Shown: in pieces, positions 36,999-45,769 of the stretch
How the letters are laid out: each line of letters begins with the position of its first letter
Position numbering within the stretch: the first letter of the stretch is position 1
Origin: Clostridium jeddahitimonense
GTDB lineage: Bacteria > Bacillota > Clostridia > Clostridiales > Clostridiaceae
Direction: 5' to 3'
Assembly (NCBI GenBank): GCA_000753455.2
Contig: LM994670.1
Location: forward strand, 2,058,498-2,119,503
Length of the DNA: 61,006 nucleotides
The notes under the pieces: generated by a model
Seen by the model: only the letters and a program-made list of their open reading frames with translations
The model's database searches: none
Told to the model about the DNA's origin: nothing
Made by a program: the position numbers and the translations under genes

Positions 36999-37080
36999 AA
37001 AAATTTCTCCTTTGTATAACTAAATATTTGCAGCTTTAAAAACTGCCTATCTTCTATGGTTGGAGAAAAAGCCATAGAAG
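36995..37080 (-). promoter_or_regulatory. Leader of the early operon: 26-codon ORF and hairpins
   Basis: CTTCTATGG (37051-37059) pairs perfectly with CCATAGAAG (37072-37080); a GCAG/CTGC stem lies beside it. An ATG inside the second arm (37073-37075) opens a 26-codon frame whose TGA overlaps the ATG of the regulator (ATGA), as in leader-peptide coupling. An AGGAGG 20 or more bases upstream is poorly spaced for it. Confidence 0.35.
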
Positions 37081-37160
37081 TAATTTAACTTTGAAACCTC
37101 CTATTATTTATGATTATATAATTAATATGTATAATAGTTCATTTTTAACTATCAAAATAT

Positions 37161-37248
37161 ATACCCCTACATTATAAAAATATACACAACCAGCCATAAT
37201 TATAGCCAAACAGCATACCCCTTCACTCTAAAATATACACAACTAACC
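37161..37248. repeat. Two imperfect 34-35 base direct repeats between divergent phage operons
   Basis: 37161-37195 and 37215-37248 share ATACCCCT-x-CA-xxx-TA, then AAATATACACAAC-x-A-x-CC, with a 54-base period. They lie between the divergent starts of the early regulator and the DUF4062 gene. Spacing and position fit iterons or operator sites. Confidence 0.55.
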
Positions 37249-37299
37249 TAATAAACAATGCTCTATTATTTTTGATTTAATATCCCTAAGAACATATAT

Positions 37300-37328
37300 T
37301 TGTCCAATATTGGTTTATATTGTATAAT
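37300..37328 (+). promoter_or_regulatory. Sigma-A promoter of the DUF4062 gene
   Basis: TTGTCC, 17 bases, then TATAAT (37323-37328). This places transcription start after 37330, so the real gene start is the TTG at 37361 rather than the TTG at 37328. Confidence 0.7.
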
Positions 37329-37360
37329 TGATATATATTTATTTAAGGGGGAATTTACTA

Positions 37361-38374
37361 TTGGATAAAAGGTATCAAGTGTTTATTAGTTCAACTTTTG
37401 CTGATTTACAAGAAGAAAGAAAAGAGGTTATGGAAGCAATAATTAATCTTAACTGTTTCCCTGCTGGAATGGAGATGTTTCCCGCTGCTGATATTGAACA
37501 GTTTGACTATATAAAAACTATAATAGATGAAAGTGATTATTATGTTTTAGTTCTTGCTGGAAGATATGGCTCTTTAGCTGCTGACGGAAAAAGTTATACT
37601 GAAAAGGAATATGAATATGCTAAAGAAAAAGGAATACCAGTATTAGTATTTGTTAAAGAAGATATTGATAACATACCAGCGAAGCAAGCCGATAATAACC
37701 CAGAACTTAAAGAAAAATTAATAGCATTTAGAAATAACGCTATGACTAATAGATTAGCTAAGTTTTGGAATGAAAAAATGGAATTAAAATATCATGTTAA
37801 TGATAGCTTATCAAAAGCGTTTAAATTAACACCAAGAACTGGTTGGGTTAAAGCCGATGATATAGTAGATACCAAGACATTAAAGGTTTTAGAAGAAGTT
37901 AGAAGTGAAAATGCTAGTTTAAGGAAAGAAAATTCTGTACTTAAAGAACAACTTGTGCAAAAAAAAGTTATAGAAGATATTGCCGATTTAGACGATATAA
38001 CTACAATTAATTATTCATATAATAATGGTTTTAGAAGTCAAACCTATTCAAATTCATTAGAAATTTCATGGAAAAAACTTTTTGGATTAATAGCATCAGA
38101 CTTTATTACTTCATCAAATACTTCAAATGCTAAATCAATTATTAGTCGTTCCATAAAACAATATATAAATCATAATGGTCTGTCATTTGAAATAAATCAT
38201 TACGATTTTAATACAATTAAAATCCAATTTGATACTTTAGGACTTATCAAATCTTTTAATGCAAAAGCAACAAATGGAGCATATATTGAATTTATGCAAA
38301 TTACTGATAAAGGTAAAAATCTATTGAGAGAAATAAGAGTTGTAAGGAAGGAAAAAGAACCCATTAATTCATAA
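37361..38374 (+). CDS. DUF4062 protein, predicted defence gene
   Basis: 338 residues from TTG 37361, with AAGGGGG eight bases upstream. The N-terminal half is DUF4062: YQVFISSTFADLQEERKEVMEAI ... CFPAGMEMFPA ... YYVLVLAGRYGSLAADGKSYTEKEYEYA. This TIR-related fold is found in prokaryotic immune proteins. A coiled coil (SLRKENSVLKEQLVQ) and a C-terminal winged helix-like domain follow. It has its own sigma-A promoter and faces the late genes, so it is likely expressed in the lysogen. The effector activity is unknown. Confidence 0.7.
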   Translation: MDKRYQVFISSTFADLQEERKEVMEAIINLNCFPAGMEMFPAADIEQFDYIKTIIDESDYYVLVLAGRYGSLAADGKSYTEKEYEYAKEKGIPVLVFVKEDIDNIPAKQADNNPELKEKLIAFRNNAMTNRLAKFWNEKMELKYHVNDSLSKAFKLTPRTGWVKADDIVDTKTLKVLEEVRSENASLRKENSVLKEQLVQKKVIEDIADLDDITTINYSYNNGFRSQTYSNSLEISWKKLFGLIASDFITSSNTSNAKSIISRSIKQYINHNGLSFEINHYDFNTIKIQFDTLGLIKSFNAKATNGAYIEFMQITDKGKNLLREIRVVRKEKEPINS

Positions 38375-38427
38375 AATAAAATCTGAAATTTATTTTAATA
38401 ATATACTTCATTTTAAACATAAAAAAT

Positions 38428-38451
38428 AAAGGTAGAAATTAATCTACCTTT
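38428..38451 (-). terminator. Terminator at the end of the late operon (holin)
   Basis: AAAGGTAGA and TCTACCTTT pair around AATTAA; a T-run follows on the minus strand. It overlaps the last codons of the holin gene. Confidence 0.65.
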
Positions 38452-38723
38452 TTATTATCATCTTTAAAATTCTCTAAATCAGTTTTTAAAGACTTCAACC
38501 CAAATAATAATTCGTTTCCGTAAAATGCAAAACCACTTACTATAATACCAATAAATAAATTATCCATGTTAGGCTCTATTAATAAAGCAATTACACTACC
38601 TATACCAATACATATTAAAGCTTGAAGTGATTGTTGAACTGGTGGCTGCCAATTTCCTACTATAAGCTTTAACACTAAAACTATTAAAATTATTTCAATT
38701 ATTGTTTCCATATTAATTATCAT
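38439..38723 (-). CDS. Phage holin-like membrane protein
   Basis: 94 residues with three hydrophobic segments (IIEIILIVLVLKLIV, ALICIGIGSVIALLI, LFIGIIVSGFAFYG) and a charged C-terminus (LKTDLENFKDDNKKVD), as in phage holins that open the membrane for endolysin. It is the last late gene, directly after Dit; the endolysin gene that normally follows is absent. Confidence 0.7.
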   Translation of the reverse strand: MIINMETIIEIILIVLVLKLIVGNWQPPVQQSLQALICIGIGSVIALLIEPNMDNLFIGIIVSGFAFYGNELLFGLKSLKTDLENFKDDNKKVD

Positions 38724-38748
38724 ATATTTTTACCTCTAAAACCTTTTA

Positions 38749-40602
38749 TTATATAAATTTCTCTCTAACCCCACAACAAGCAATTATTGTATCATCATCA
38801 CTTCTAACCGCAAATTGACTTTCTCCAGTAGGTAATTCAAAGAAGTTAGAACCAATATCAATTTGAGTAGGAATTGCAACGCCATTTAATAATACTTCTC
38901 CAGATGCAAAATCTACTTGTAATTGGTCATTAGGTTCAAAAAGAGTTAAATTATTATTAACTACTGCATCAGTTAAAACATTTAGTTTTTTTACCTTAAC
39001 ATTTGTTATAGCCATAACATCACAAACCTTATTATCTCCATAACCACCAATGAAAAAGCCAAGATAATTTAAAGAACCTTTTGGATAATTAGAAGCAACT
39101 AAACTATTTTTAGTTTCTAAAGTTTCAACTAATGCTCCATTATTATATTTATTAACTGTAAAGTTCCATAAATATTCTCCTTTAGCGTTCTTTTCTCTTC
39201 TTATAACTATTTTGCCAGTTAAATCATTCCATCTTCCTACTGCTCCAGATGCAAGATTTGTAACATTTCCTTCATTATCTGTTTCAGTTCTTACAGTATT
39301 ATTTAACTGATTATCTTCTAAAACTTTTGTTGTTCCAATATATATTTTAGGGTTAGTATATTCAAACCATTCAGAAGCATCAGATATTTCAGCTTTAAAT
39401 AATTTTGCTCCAGAATTATCAAAACCATAAACTTCTAATAATCCTAATTCATTTTCTGCAAATTCTTCTTCTCTTGCTTCTCTTGCTAAACTTTTCCCAT
39501 TATCGCTTATCTTTTGTAAGTATTTTAAAGAACTCCAACCAGTAAAAGTATTCCACTTGTTACTATGTGTATGCTTTGCCCAATTTCCCCTTATTTCAGT
39601 TGGATAAATTAAAGTTCCTGGCGACATAGCATATAATGGTTGGCTTGTATCTGGTGTTCCATTTATCCATAATCCACCACAATTAACTACTTTATAAGTA
39701 CCTAAACAAGTATTTCCTGTTTCTGGTGGTGCTTCTGGGGGTGTAGGTACGGGGGTTGGTGGTTCATAATTTTTACCTTGTGAACTAAATACAACATCAA
39801 CAGTAACTTCAAATTCATCAACGTTACTTCCTAAAGATTTTCTAAAAGCTGAACCATGCCAACTATCAGAACCAGAACCATAATTTAAAGTTACAATACC
39901 ATTTCCATTAAAACCAACTCCGAAACTTCCACCATTAACAACCCTTCCAGTATCTAATAAACTTGGAGTTAAAGTTGTAAATGTTGAAGCATCTGTGCAA
40001 TTATCTTCAACAATTATATCTGATATTGCAGTTGTGGCCTTTCCAATTTCTTTCGGTGAACCAATTAAAACAGTTTCTCCTTTTCTATTAGTGGCCTGGA
40101 AGAAACACGCTTTTTTTGTGAAAATTACATCTATAAGCGGATTTGCTTGAATAGTACCATTATTTTCAACAGTAATAATACCTTTGTTTCCTGGTGTAAA
40201 TGTGTTCCATTTATCACTATATATAATTGGATTATGGCAAATAAAATTTATTGTTGTTGAACCAGTATTTAATATTTTTTCTAAATTAGTATCTCCATCT
40301 AAAACCGCATAAACATATTTATCTGGTTCATCTGAAATTATTAATTTACTTGGATTTTCAACATTTAAAACATTTGCTAATTTTCTAACATTTTGTATAT
40401 ATTCTTCTTTTGAATTTCCTTTTAAAAATATATCTAATGTTATCGTTCTTTCCCCATAATGAAAACCAGTATAATAACTTCCGTTCATTGTTGGAATTGA
40501 TTTAGATAAATTAGTTCTTGAAGGTAATAAAGTTCTTTCTACATTTAAAACCTTACAATAATCACTTAAATTAGCACCATTATAATTAACTTCATAAGTC
40601 AT
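38749..40602 (-). CDS. Elaborated distal tail protein (Dit) with inserted SH3-like domain
   Basis: 617 residues. Residues 1-150 are the SPP1 gp19.1-type Dit core (YCKVLNVERTLLP, GERTITLDIFLKG). A beta-sandwich resembling a laminin/concanavalin carbohydrate-binding domain starts near residue 195. It is interrupted by a proline-threonine linker (PPTPVPTPPEAPPETG) and an SH3-like domain (about residues 305-375, LWINGTPDTSQPLYAMSPG). The C-terminus returns to Dit-type sequence (DQLQVDFASGEVLLNGV). Such elaborated Dits can bind cell-wall sugar, which may explain the lack of a separate receptor-binding protein here. It lies at the tail tip. Confidence 0.75.
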   Translation of the reverse strand: MTYEVNYNGANLSDYCKVLNVERTLLPSRTNLSKSIPTMNGSYYTGFHYGERTITLDIFLKGNSKEEYIQNVRKLANVLNVENPSKLIISDEPDKYVYAVLDGDTNLEKILNTGSTTINFICHNPIIYSDKWNTFTPGNKGIITVENNGTIQANPLIDVIFTKKACFFQATNRKGETVLIGSPKEIGKATTAISDIIVEDNCTDASTFTTLTPSLLDTGRVVNGGSFGVGFNGNGIVTLNYGSGSDSWHGSAFRKSLGSNVDEFEVTVDVVFSSQGKNYEPPTPVPTPPEAPPETGNTCLGTYKVVNCGGLWINGTPDTSQPLYAMSPGTLIYPTEIRGNWAKHTHSNKWNTFTGWSSLKYLQKISDNGKSLAREAREEEFAENELGLLEVYGFDNSGAKLFKAEISDASEWFEYTNPKIYIGTTKVLEDNQLNNTVRTETDNEGNVTNLASGAVGRWNDLTGKIVIRREKNAKGEYLWNFTVNKYNNGALVETLETKNSLVASNYPKGSLNYLGFFIGGYGDNKVCDVMAITNVKVKKLNVLTDAVVNNNLTLFEPNDQLQVDFASGEVLLNGVAIPTQIDIGSNFFELPTGESQFAVRSDDDTIIACCGVREKFI

Positions 40603-40636
40603 TAATATATCATTCCTTTCTTTGTAATAAATAAAA

Positions 40637-40662
40637 AAGATGCCTATTTACATAAGCATCTT
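40637..40662 (-). terminator. Hairpin plus T-tract between tape measure and Dit genes
   Basis: AAGATGC pairs with GCATCTT; the minus strand then runs into TTTTTT. Confidence 0.6.
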
Positions 40663-40669
40663 AAATATT

Positions 40670-43381
40670 TTATAAGTTCCCGCCATATCTCATTTTTCTT
40701 TTATTGATAGTATCAATTTCGCTACTCATATACTTTGCAGTACCTTTGGCTATTGCTCTACCATCTAATACAACAGTATTATCAATCTTAACAACTTTAC
40801 CAGAAGAAACTATATTAATTAATTCACCTAATAGGTTTTTAACATCATTCATTTCTCTATTATCTTGTTGTTTACTTTGTACCATTTTACCAGCAAAAGT
40901 ATTAGCTTGGTATGCTCTTGCTCTAGTTTCTACACCTTGAATTTGTGGTACTGATAATAATGCTGCTGCTTGTGCTTGTGGTGCTGGTATAGATTTTGCT
41001 GCACTTTGTGCTTCTGATGCTTTACCAGTTATCCAGCTAAATTTATCTTTAACCCAATTAACCTTTTCTTCCCACCATGAAGAAACGCCCGACCATATAT
41101 CTTTTAAACCATTCCAGAAGGAAGTTAAAACACTTTTACCAGCATTATATAAAGATGTTCCTATGCTTTTTAAAGCTTCAACTGGGTCTTCTTTGGCTTG
41201 TGTAAACCATGCTTTTATATTTTCCCAGGCATTTAAGAACCCATCTTTAATTTTAATGAAAGTGTTATATGCAGCCTCCATAATTGAAGAAGCAATATTT
41301 ACTATTATGTTAATTAAAATATCTAAAGCACCCTTTAAAATATCTTTAATTAATTCCCATACGTTAGCAAATAAACTCTTAACACCTTCCCAAACTAAAC
41401 TCCAATCTCCAGTAAAAATACCCTTAAATATATCCCAGATAGATTTAAATACATTAAATACATCTCCAAATATTTCTTTAAGTGTATCAAATACTTGTGC
41501 AGCAATATCTCTAATATTAAACCAATCATTTTGCCATATTATCACGAAAGCTGCAATGGCTGCTATAACCCACCCTATTGGTGATGCAATAGCTGCAATA
41601 GCACTAGAAACCGCTGATATTACTGAACTAATCGCCAGAAACCCTAATACTAATGATGCTATTGTTCCTACAACTGGTGCAACTACTGCTAAAAATGCAC
41701 CTATTGCTCCAACCACTAATACTATTTTCCCCGCTAATTCTTGGTTATTTTCAACCCAATTTTTAAACTTATCAACAACTTCTTGAATAACTGGCATCAA
41801 ATTCTCAACAACTGGCATTAATGCTTCTCCAATAGTTTTTCCAACATCATCAAACATTCTACTAATGCCCTCTATTGCTTGTCCTATATCATCATATTTG
41901 ACCGCATTAAGTTCACCCATTTTATCTTTAGTAACATCAATCTTACCATCAATATTCGCTAAAGCTGCAACCGCATCAACTCCCAAATCTTCGTACATTG
42001 TTCCCATTAATTGTACGCCTATTTGGTTTTGTAAAATCGGGTCTTTAATTTCACCTAATTTAGTAATTATAGTTTGAAATGCTTCTTTTGCACTATCTCC
42101 ACCTTCTGAAAACTTTGCAAACATTTCATCAGAATTTAACCCCATATTTTGTAATGCAGCAGCAGTATCATCATCTGCTTCCATCATTACTATTCCAAAT
42201 TCTTTTACTGCATCTCCAACTTTATCAAGGTTGAACGCTCCACCTTCTGCTCCGCTTTTAAATACATTAAACATATCTTCGGCACTTAAACCAGCCTTTT
42301 TAAAATGTACCGAATATTCTATGATACTATCAATCATTTCATCAGAATAGTTTAATCCATTCTGCGAACCTTGTACCATTAATTCAAAAGCTTCATCAGA
42401 AGTTATACCAAACTGTTTCATTAATGTACTAACGGTTCTAATACTTTCGTCAACATCATATCCAAAAGTATCTGATAATGCAAAAGCTTTTTCAGTTGTA
42501 GTTTGTAATTCATCACCAGTTAACCCCAACTGTTGATTTACTAAACCAACAACATCTGCAACTTCTCCCCAACTTTCACCAAAATTATTACCATAAACAC
42601 CATCAATAACTTCTTTGAAACCTTCCATTTCATCATTAGTTAATCCTAATTGTGCTTGTAATCCATTTAGTGCTTCTTTATATTCGTTTGCTTTTGAAAC
42701 TGATTTTTCAAATGGCTTAACCATTGCTTCTCCAACTTCTCCAGCCTTTTCACCAAGTTCTGCAAAGTTTTCAGCTATTTCAGAAGTTTGTTCTGCAAAA
42801 TCTAAACCACTTTCTCCAGCATTTTCAAAACTTTCAGATAAATCATCAATTCCATTTCTAAAACTATTAACTTCTTGTTTAGCTGCTGACAATTTATTTT
42901 CAGTTGCTCTAATCTGATTTTCAAAATTTCTACTTTGATTTACTGCATTATTTAAAGTTCTATCAAAATTCTTATATTCATTAGTTAGATTTTGAACCAA
43001 TTTTTCTTGTTGCTTATATTCATCAGATGAAGTACCAACAGTATTTTCTAATTCTTTTAATTTTGAATTAGCTTCTTCTAAAACTTGTGGTAATTCCTTT
43101 TGTCTTTGAACTAATGCGGCAACCTTTTCTTTTGATTTATCATAAGAAGTATTTAAAGCTTGAAGTTTATTTTCATATTGCTTTATTAATTCTTCACCAG
43201 CTTTAACTGCCTTATTGTAATCTTCTTGTGTTTTTTCAGATAACTGTAAAGCCTTTTTCACCTGGTTAAATGATGTTTCCATTTGTTTAGTTGATTTATT
43301 TACATTTGCTAAACTACTATCAAAATCTTTTGTATCTAAACCAAGCGATACCAATAACTCTGCAACACTTTCTTGCGACAT
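40670..43381 (-). CDS. Tail tape measure protein
   Basis: About 903 residues. Residues 10-190 are long coiled coils, followed by Ala/Gly-rich helices and a TMP-type hydrophobic block (about 555-625, VVGAIGAFLAVVAPVVGTIA). Repeated Trp-rich amphipathic segments (WEGVKSLFANVWELI) complete the pattern. It fixes tail length and ends in the channel. The start at 43381 follows AAAGGAAATG. It lies directly after the tail chaperone frameshift pair, the standard siphovirus order. Confidence 0.9.
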   Translation of the reverse strand: MSQESVAELLVSLGLDTKDFDSSLANVNKSTKQMETSFNQVKKALQLSEKTQEDYNKAVKAGEELIKQYENKLQALNTSYDKSKEKVAALVQRQKELPQVLEEANSKLKELENTVGTSSDEYKQQEKLVQNLTNEYKNFDRTLNNAVNQSRNFENQIRATENKLSAAKQEVNSFRNGIDDLSESFENAGESGLDFAEQTSEIAENFAELGEKAGEVGEAMVKPFEKSVSKANEYKEALNGLQAQLGLTNDEMEGFKEVIDGVYGNNFGESWGEVADVVGLVNQQLGLTGDELQTTTEKAFALSDTFGYDVDESIRTVSTLMKQFGITSDEAFELMVQGSQNGLNYSDEMIDSIIEYSVHFKKAGLSAEDMFNVFKSGAEGGAFNLDKVGDAVKEFGIVMMEADDDTAAALQNMGLNSDEMFAKFSEGGDSAKEAFQTIITKLGEIKDPILQNQIGVQLMGTMYEDLGVDAVAALANIDGKIDVTKDKMGELNAVKYDDIGQAIEGISRMFDDVGKTIGEALMPVVENLMPVIQEVVDKFKNWVENNQELAGKIVLVVGAIGAFLAVVAPVVGTIASLVLGFLAISSVISAVSSAIAAIASPIGWVIAAIAAFVIIWQNDWFNIRDIAAQVFDTLKEIFGDVFNVFKSIWDIFKGIFTGDWSLVWEGVKSLFANVWELIKDILKGALDILINIIVNIASSIMEAAYNTFIKIKDGFLNAWENIKAWFTQAKEDPVEALKSIGTSLYNAGKSVLTSFWNGLKDIWSGVSSWWEEKVNWVKDKFSWITGKASEAQSAAKSIPAPQAQAAALLSVPQIQGVETRARAYQANTFAGKMVQSKQQDNREMNDVKNLLGELINIVSSGKVVKIDNTVVLDGRAIAKGTAKYMSSEIDTINKRKMRYGGNL

Positions 43382-43415
43382 ATATATCATTTCCTTTCTA
43401 AAATTTTATATAAAA

Positions 43416-43469
43416 AAAGAAAGGATAATAAATAGTAGTTAATTATCTACTATCTACTATCCTTTCTTT
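43416..43469 (-). terminator. Hairpin plus T-tract before the tape measure gene
   Basis: AAAGAAAGGATA and TATCCTTTCTTT form a 12-base stem; inside it lies a TAGTAGATAGTAG-type repeat. The minus strand continues with seven T. Confidence 0.6.
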
Positions 43470-43477
43470 CATAACTC

Positions 43478-43980
43478 TTAAAGTACATCATCAATAAATA
43501 CTTTTGGAGCAGATTTTTCTTCTTGTTCTTCTAACCCATTTACTTTACGATAAATTGCCCATTGTTCAAACCAAGTTTTTGGAGTTACTGAATAAAAATC
43601 ATCACTTCTATTCAATAATGTATAATGAACATATTCCATAAATGGATAATCCCAATCAGAATTATTATTGTTTATTTCTTCTTCTTCTTCATTGTTTTTT
43701 TATCGGCTTCTGGCATACCTTCTGATATAACTTCTGCTAATATAACAACAACTTCATTAAATTCTGATATAGATAATTCATCTAATATTTCAATATCAAA
43801 ATCTTTATGAGTATTAATAATACATTGATATAAAAGTTCAACAACAACGTCCATATCATTTTCAGTTAATTTTTCAAATATTTGCGGTGTTGTTAATCCT
43901 AATCTTTTTGCGGTTCTTCTTAATGAACCTATATTAAAACGTAAACAATATTCTTTTTCATTAATTTTTGCTATCTTCAT
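43478..43980 (-). CDS. Tail assembly chaperone GT product made by -1 frameshift
   Basis: The first chaperone (43672-43980) ends in a lysine run. In the -1 frame the reading continues for about 70 codons (SDWDYPFMEYVHYTLLNRSD ... TWFEQWAIYRKVNGLEE) to a stop at 43478. It has no ribosome site of its own. Seven A on the coding strand (plus-strand T at 43695-43701) followed by CAATGAAGAAG make a slippery stretch where -1 slippage can occur. This matches the G/GT arrangement of most siphoviruses. Confidence 0.6.
43672..43980 (-). CDS. Tail assembly chaperone G
   Basis: About 102 residues from ATG 43980 (start chosen for ribosome-site spacing): KIAKINEKEYCLRFNIGSLRRTAKRLG opens the phage tail chaperone pattern, then acidic helices and a terminal KKTMKKKKK. 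It holds tape-measure protein during tail assembly. It is also read through by frameshift to make the GT form. Confidence 0.75.
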   Translation of the reverse strand: MKIAKINEKEYCLRFNIGSLRRTAKRLGLTTPQIFEKLTENDMDVVVELLYQCIINTHKDFDIEILDELSISEFNEVVVILAEVISEGMPEADKKTMKKKKK

Positions 43981-44032
43981 TCTAAAATTTCTCCTTTGTT
44001 TTTTATTAGCTAGATTGTTAATTAGCTTAAAA

Positions 44033-44059
44033 AAGAATAGAAAATGAATTTCTATTCTT
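44033..44059 (-). terminator. Hairpin plus T-tract between major tail and chaperone genes
   Basis: AAGAATAGAAA pairs with TTTCTATTCTT; a T-run follows on the minus strand. Confidence 0.6.
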
Positions 44060-44072
44060 GATAAACCAACTA

Positions 44073-44648
44073 TTAATCTTCTGATGAAGTTGTTTGTGGA
44101 ATAGTAGTTAAGAAAGTGTTTAACCAATTCTTATCTATTCCTACTGCATCACTATCAGCAGTAACTTTATATACTCCAGAAGTTTCTAAAGGTAATGCAA
44201 TACCAGTTAATTTTGTTGATTGCATTTCAACCTTTTCACCCTTTGTAGCATAATCTTCTTCAACTGGTGTAAACTTAATTTTAGGTATTGAACAGTATCT
44301 CCATTCACCATTAGACTTTTGACTTCTAAAAGCTAATCCTATATATGGTCTAGCTGCCATATCATTAACAGATGCAGCAATTGCACCTTTAACAACTGTT
44401 TCTCCTAATAATAACGCTCTTTCTTCAAGTGATAAACCTTGTGTTTCTATTTCAATTTCAACACTTTCTAATGTATTTACAGTTTCAGCAGCAATATCAT
44501 CTGAATAGAAAGTTGTGCTTCCTTCTTTAACTGTAATTTTTGCAGATAATGCACCAGGAATTTGAGTTACATTTTCATAAGCTTCTCCTTCTCCAGCGAA
44601 TACACCTACATGAATATCTTTTAATGAAATTTGTCCTATCTTTGACAT
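44073..44648 (-). CDS. Major tail protein
   Basis: About 191 residues (phi13-type tail tube): KIGQISLKDIHVGVFAGEGEAYENVTQIPGALSAKITVKEG and VKGAIAASVNDMAARPYIGLAF ... FTPVEEDYATKGEKVEMQSTKLTG. It forms the tail tube. Start at ATG 44648, after GGAAAGGAAATG; an upstream ATG is too near the ribosome site. Confidence 0.85.
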   Translation of the reverse strand: MSKIGQISLKDIHVGVFAGEGEAYENVTQIPGALSAKITVKEGSTTFYSDDIAAETVNTLESVEIEIETQGLSLEERALLLGETVVKGAIAASVNDMAARPYIGLAFRSQKSNGEWRYCSIPKIKFTPVEEDYATKGEKVEMQSTKLTGIALPLETSGVYKVTADSDAVGIDKNWLNTFLTTIPQTTSSED

Positions 44649-44691
44649 AAATATCATTTCCTTTCCTAATTAATTTTTTATAATAAAAAAA

Positions 44692-44713
44692 CACCAAGTA
44701 ATTTAACTTGATG
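44692..44713 (-). terminator. Hairpin plus T-tract before the major tail gene
   Basis: CACCAAGT pairs with ACTTGATG with one mismatch; seven T follow on the minus strand. Confidence 0.55.
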
Positions 44714-44721
44714 CTTCTGCT

Positions 44722-45060
44722 CTATATTTCAAAATTGTTTTTATATTCGAGATAAAAAGAACGATTATAAAAATCAGTCCCATTTTTATGAATATCTCTT
44801 TGTGATGCAATCGAGAAATTATTATCTTTTAGAACCTTATTAATTTCTTCAATTAACATCATATCTTCTGGTTTCTTATAGAAATAATTTAAACCAACAT
44901 TAATTTTTTCAGCCATAGCATTATCATCAGCAAATTCACTATTTGCTTGATTTGTAGTTGAAAAAACCAAATACCTTTCGGCTTGTCCGTTATATTCCAT
45001 AAAAACACAAGGAATTTTTAAAGGTTTAAATATTTCAATAATCTTTTTATTAATAATCAT
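44722..45060 (-). CDS. Tail terminator/completion-like protein
   Basis: 112 residues: IPCVFMEYNGQAERYLVFSTTNQ ... NVGLNYFYKKPEDMMLIEEIN resembles tail completion proteins found just before the major tail gene. It overlaps the HK97-gp10-like gene at its start. Assignment rests on position and general pattern. Confidence 0.6.
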   Translation of the reverse strand: MIINKKIIEIFKPLKIPCVFMEYNGQAERYLVFSTTNQANSEFADDNAMAEKINVGLNYFYKKPEDMMLIEEINKVLKDNNFSIASQRDIHKNGTDFYNRSFYLEYKNNFEI

Positions 45061-45440
45061 TAAACCAATTCCTCCTTTATAACTTTTGCCATTGATTTAA
45101 CCGTAGCATCTTTAGATTGGTTGAAACTTTCATTAATCCAATACGTTCCACCCTTTCCCCTTGCTCCATAATTGTTGTAATAACCCCTAAGAATTATTTC
45201 TTTTTCAACATCTGAATTTAAACCAATATCAATTTTTTTAGTACCTTTTTTAGTTTTTAATTTAGATTTGTTTAATGCTTTTTGAGTTGCTCCAGTATCA
45301 ACTGGAACTAACTTTTTTTGAACTTCTAAAACTTCATCTGCTCCAGCATTTAAAGCTTCTTTAGTAATTTTATTTTTCATCTTATTTTCTAACTCTGATA
45401 CTTTTTGGGTTAAAGCACTAAAATCAAATTCAACACTCAT
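45060..45440 (-). CDS. HK97 gp10-like head-tail/tail completion protein
   Basis: 126 residues, typical of HK97 gp10: an N-terminal helix (KVSELENKMKNKITKEALNAGADEVLEVQKKLVPVDTGATQKAL with the VPVDTG motif), then basic and aromatic C-terminus (GARGKGGTYWINESF). Translationally coupled on both sides. Confidence 0.8.
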   Translation of the reverse strand: MSVEFDFSALTQKVSELENKMKNKITKEALNAGADEVLEVQKKLVPVDTGATQKALNKSKLKTKKGTKKIDIGLNSDVEKEIILRGYYNNYGARGKGGTYWINESFNQSKDATVKSMAKVIKEELV

Positions 45441-45757
45441 TATTTCATTCTCCTAATAGCAGTTATTTCAATAAAATCACTATTTACTTGATGAATATGT
45501 TTAATATCATATTTTAGATTTTTATATAAAATAATATCTGATAATTCTATTGCTCTACATCTACAAATAAATCTATCAGTTACTTCAAAGTTATTAGATG
45601 AATTTTCATAAAACTCTTTAGATGAAATAGTTTTTCTTTTACATCTTAAAGAATATTTATCAACATAAACTTCTTTTTCAATACCAGTAAAATCATCAAT
45701 AATTATTTCTGGTGATTGAATTTTAATTACTTCTCTTAATTCTCCTATATTGACCAC
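45440..45757 (-). CDS. Head-tail adaptor (SPP1 gp16-like)
   Basis: 105 residues, the small beta-rich adaptor pattern: GELREVIKIQSPEIIIDDFTGIEKEVYVDKY then ATIRCRA-like RFICRCRAIEL and KYDIKHIHQV. It closes the head-tail joint. Start overlaps the connector neighbour by position (12-base gap). Confidence 0.75.
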   Translation of the reverse strand: MVNIGELREVIKIQSPEIIIDDFTGIEKEVYVDKYSLRCKRKTISSKEFYENSSNNFEVTDRFICRCRAIELSDIILYKNLKYDIKHIHQVNSDFIEITAIRRMK

Positions 45758-45769
45758 AATTCCACCGCC

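Noticed and set aside
40704..42917. Plus-strand frames opposite the tape measure gene
   Set aside because: They mirror the Ala/Ser-rich codons of the real gene on the other strand and have no ribosome sites.
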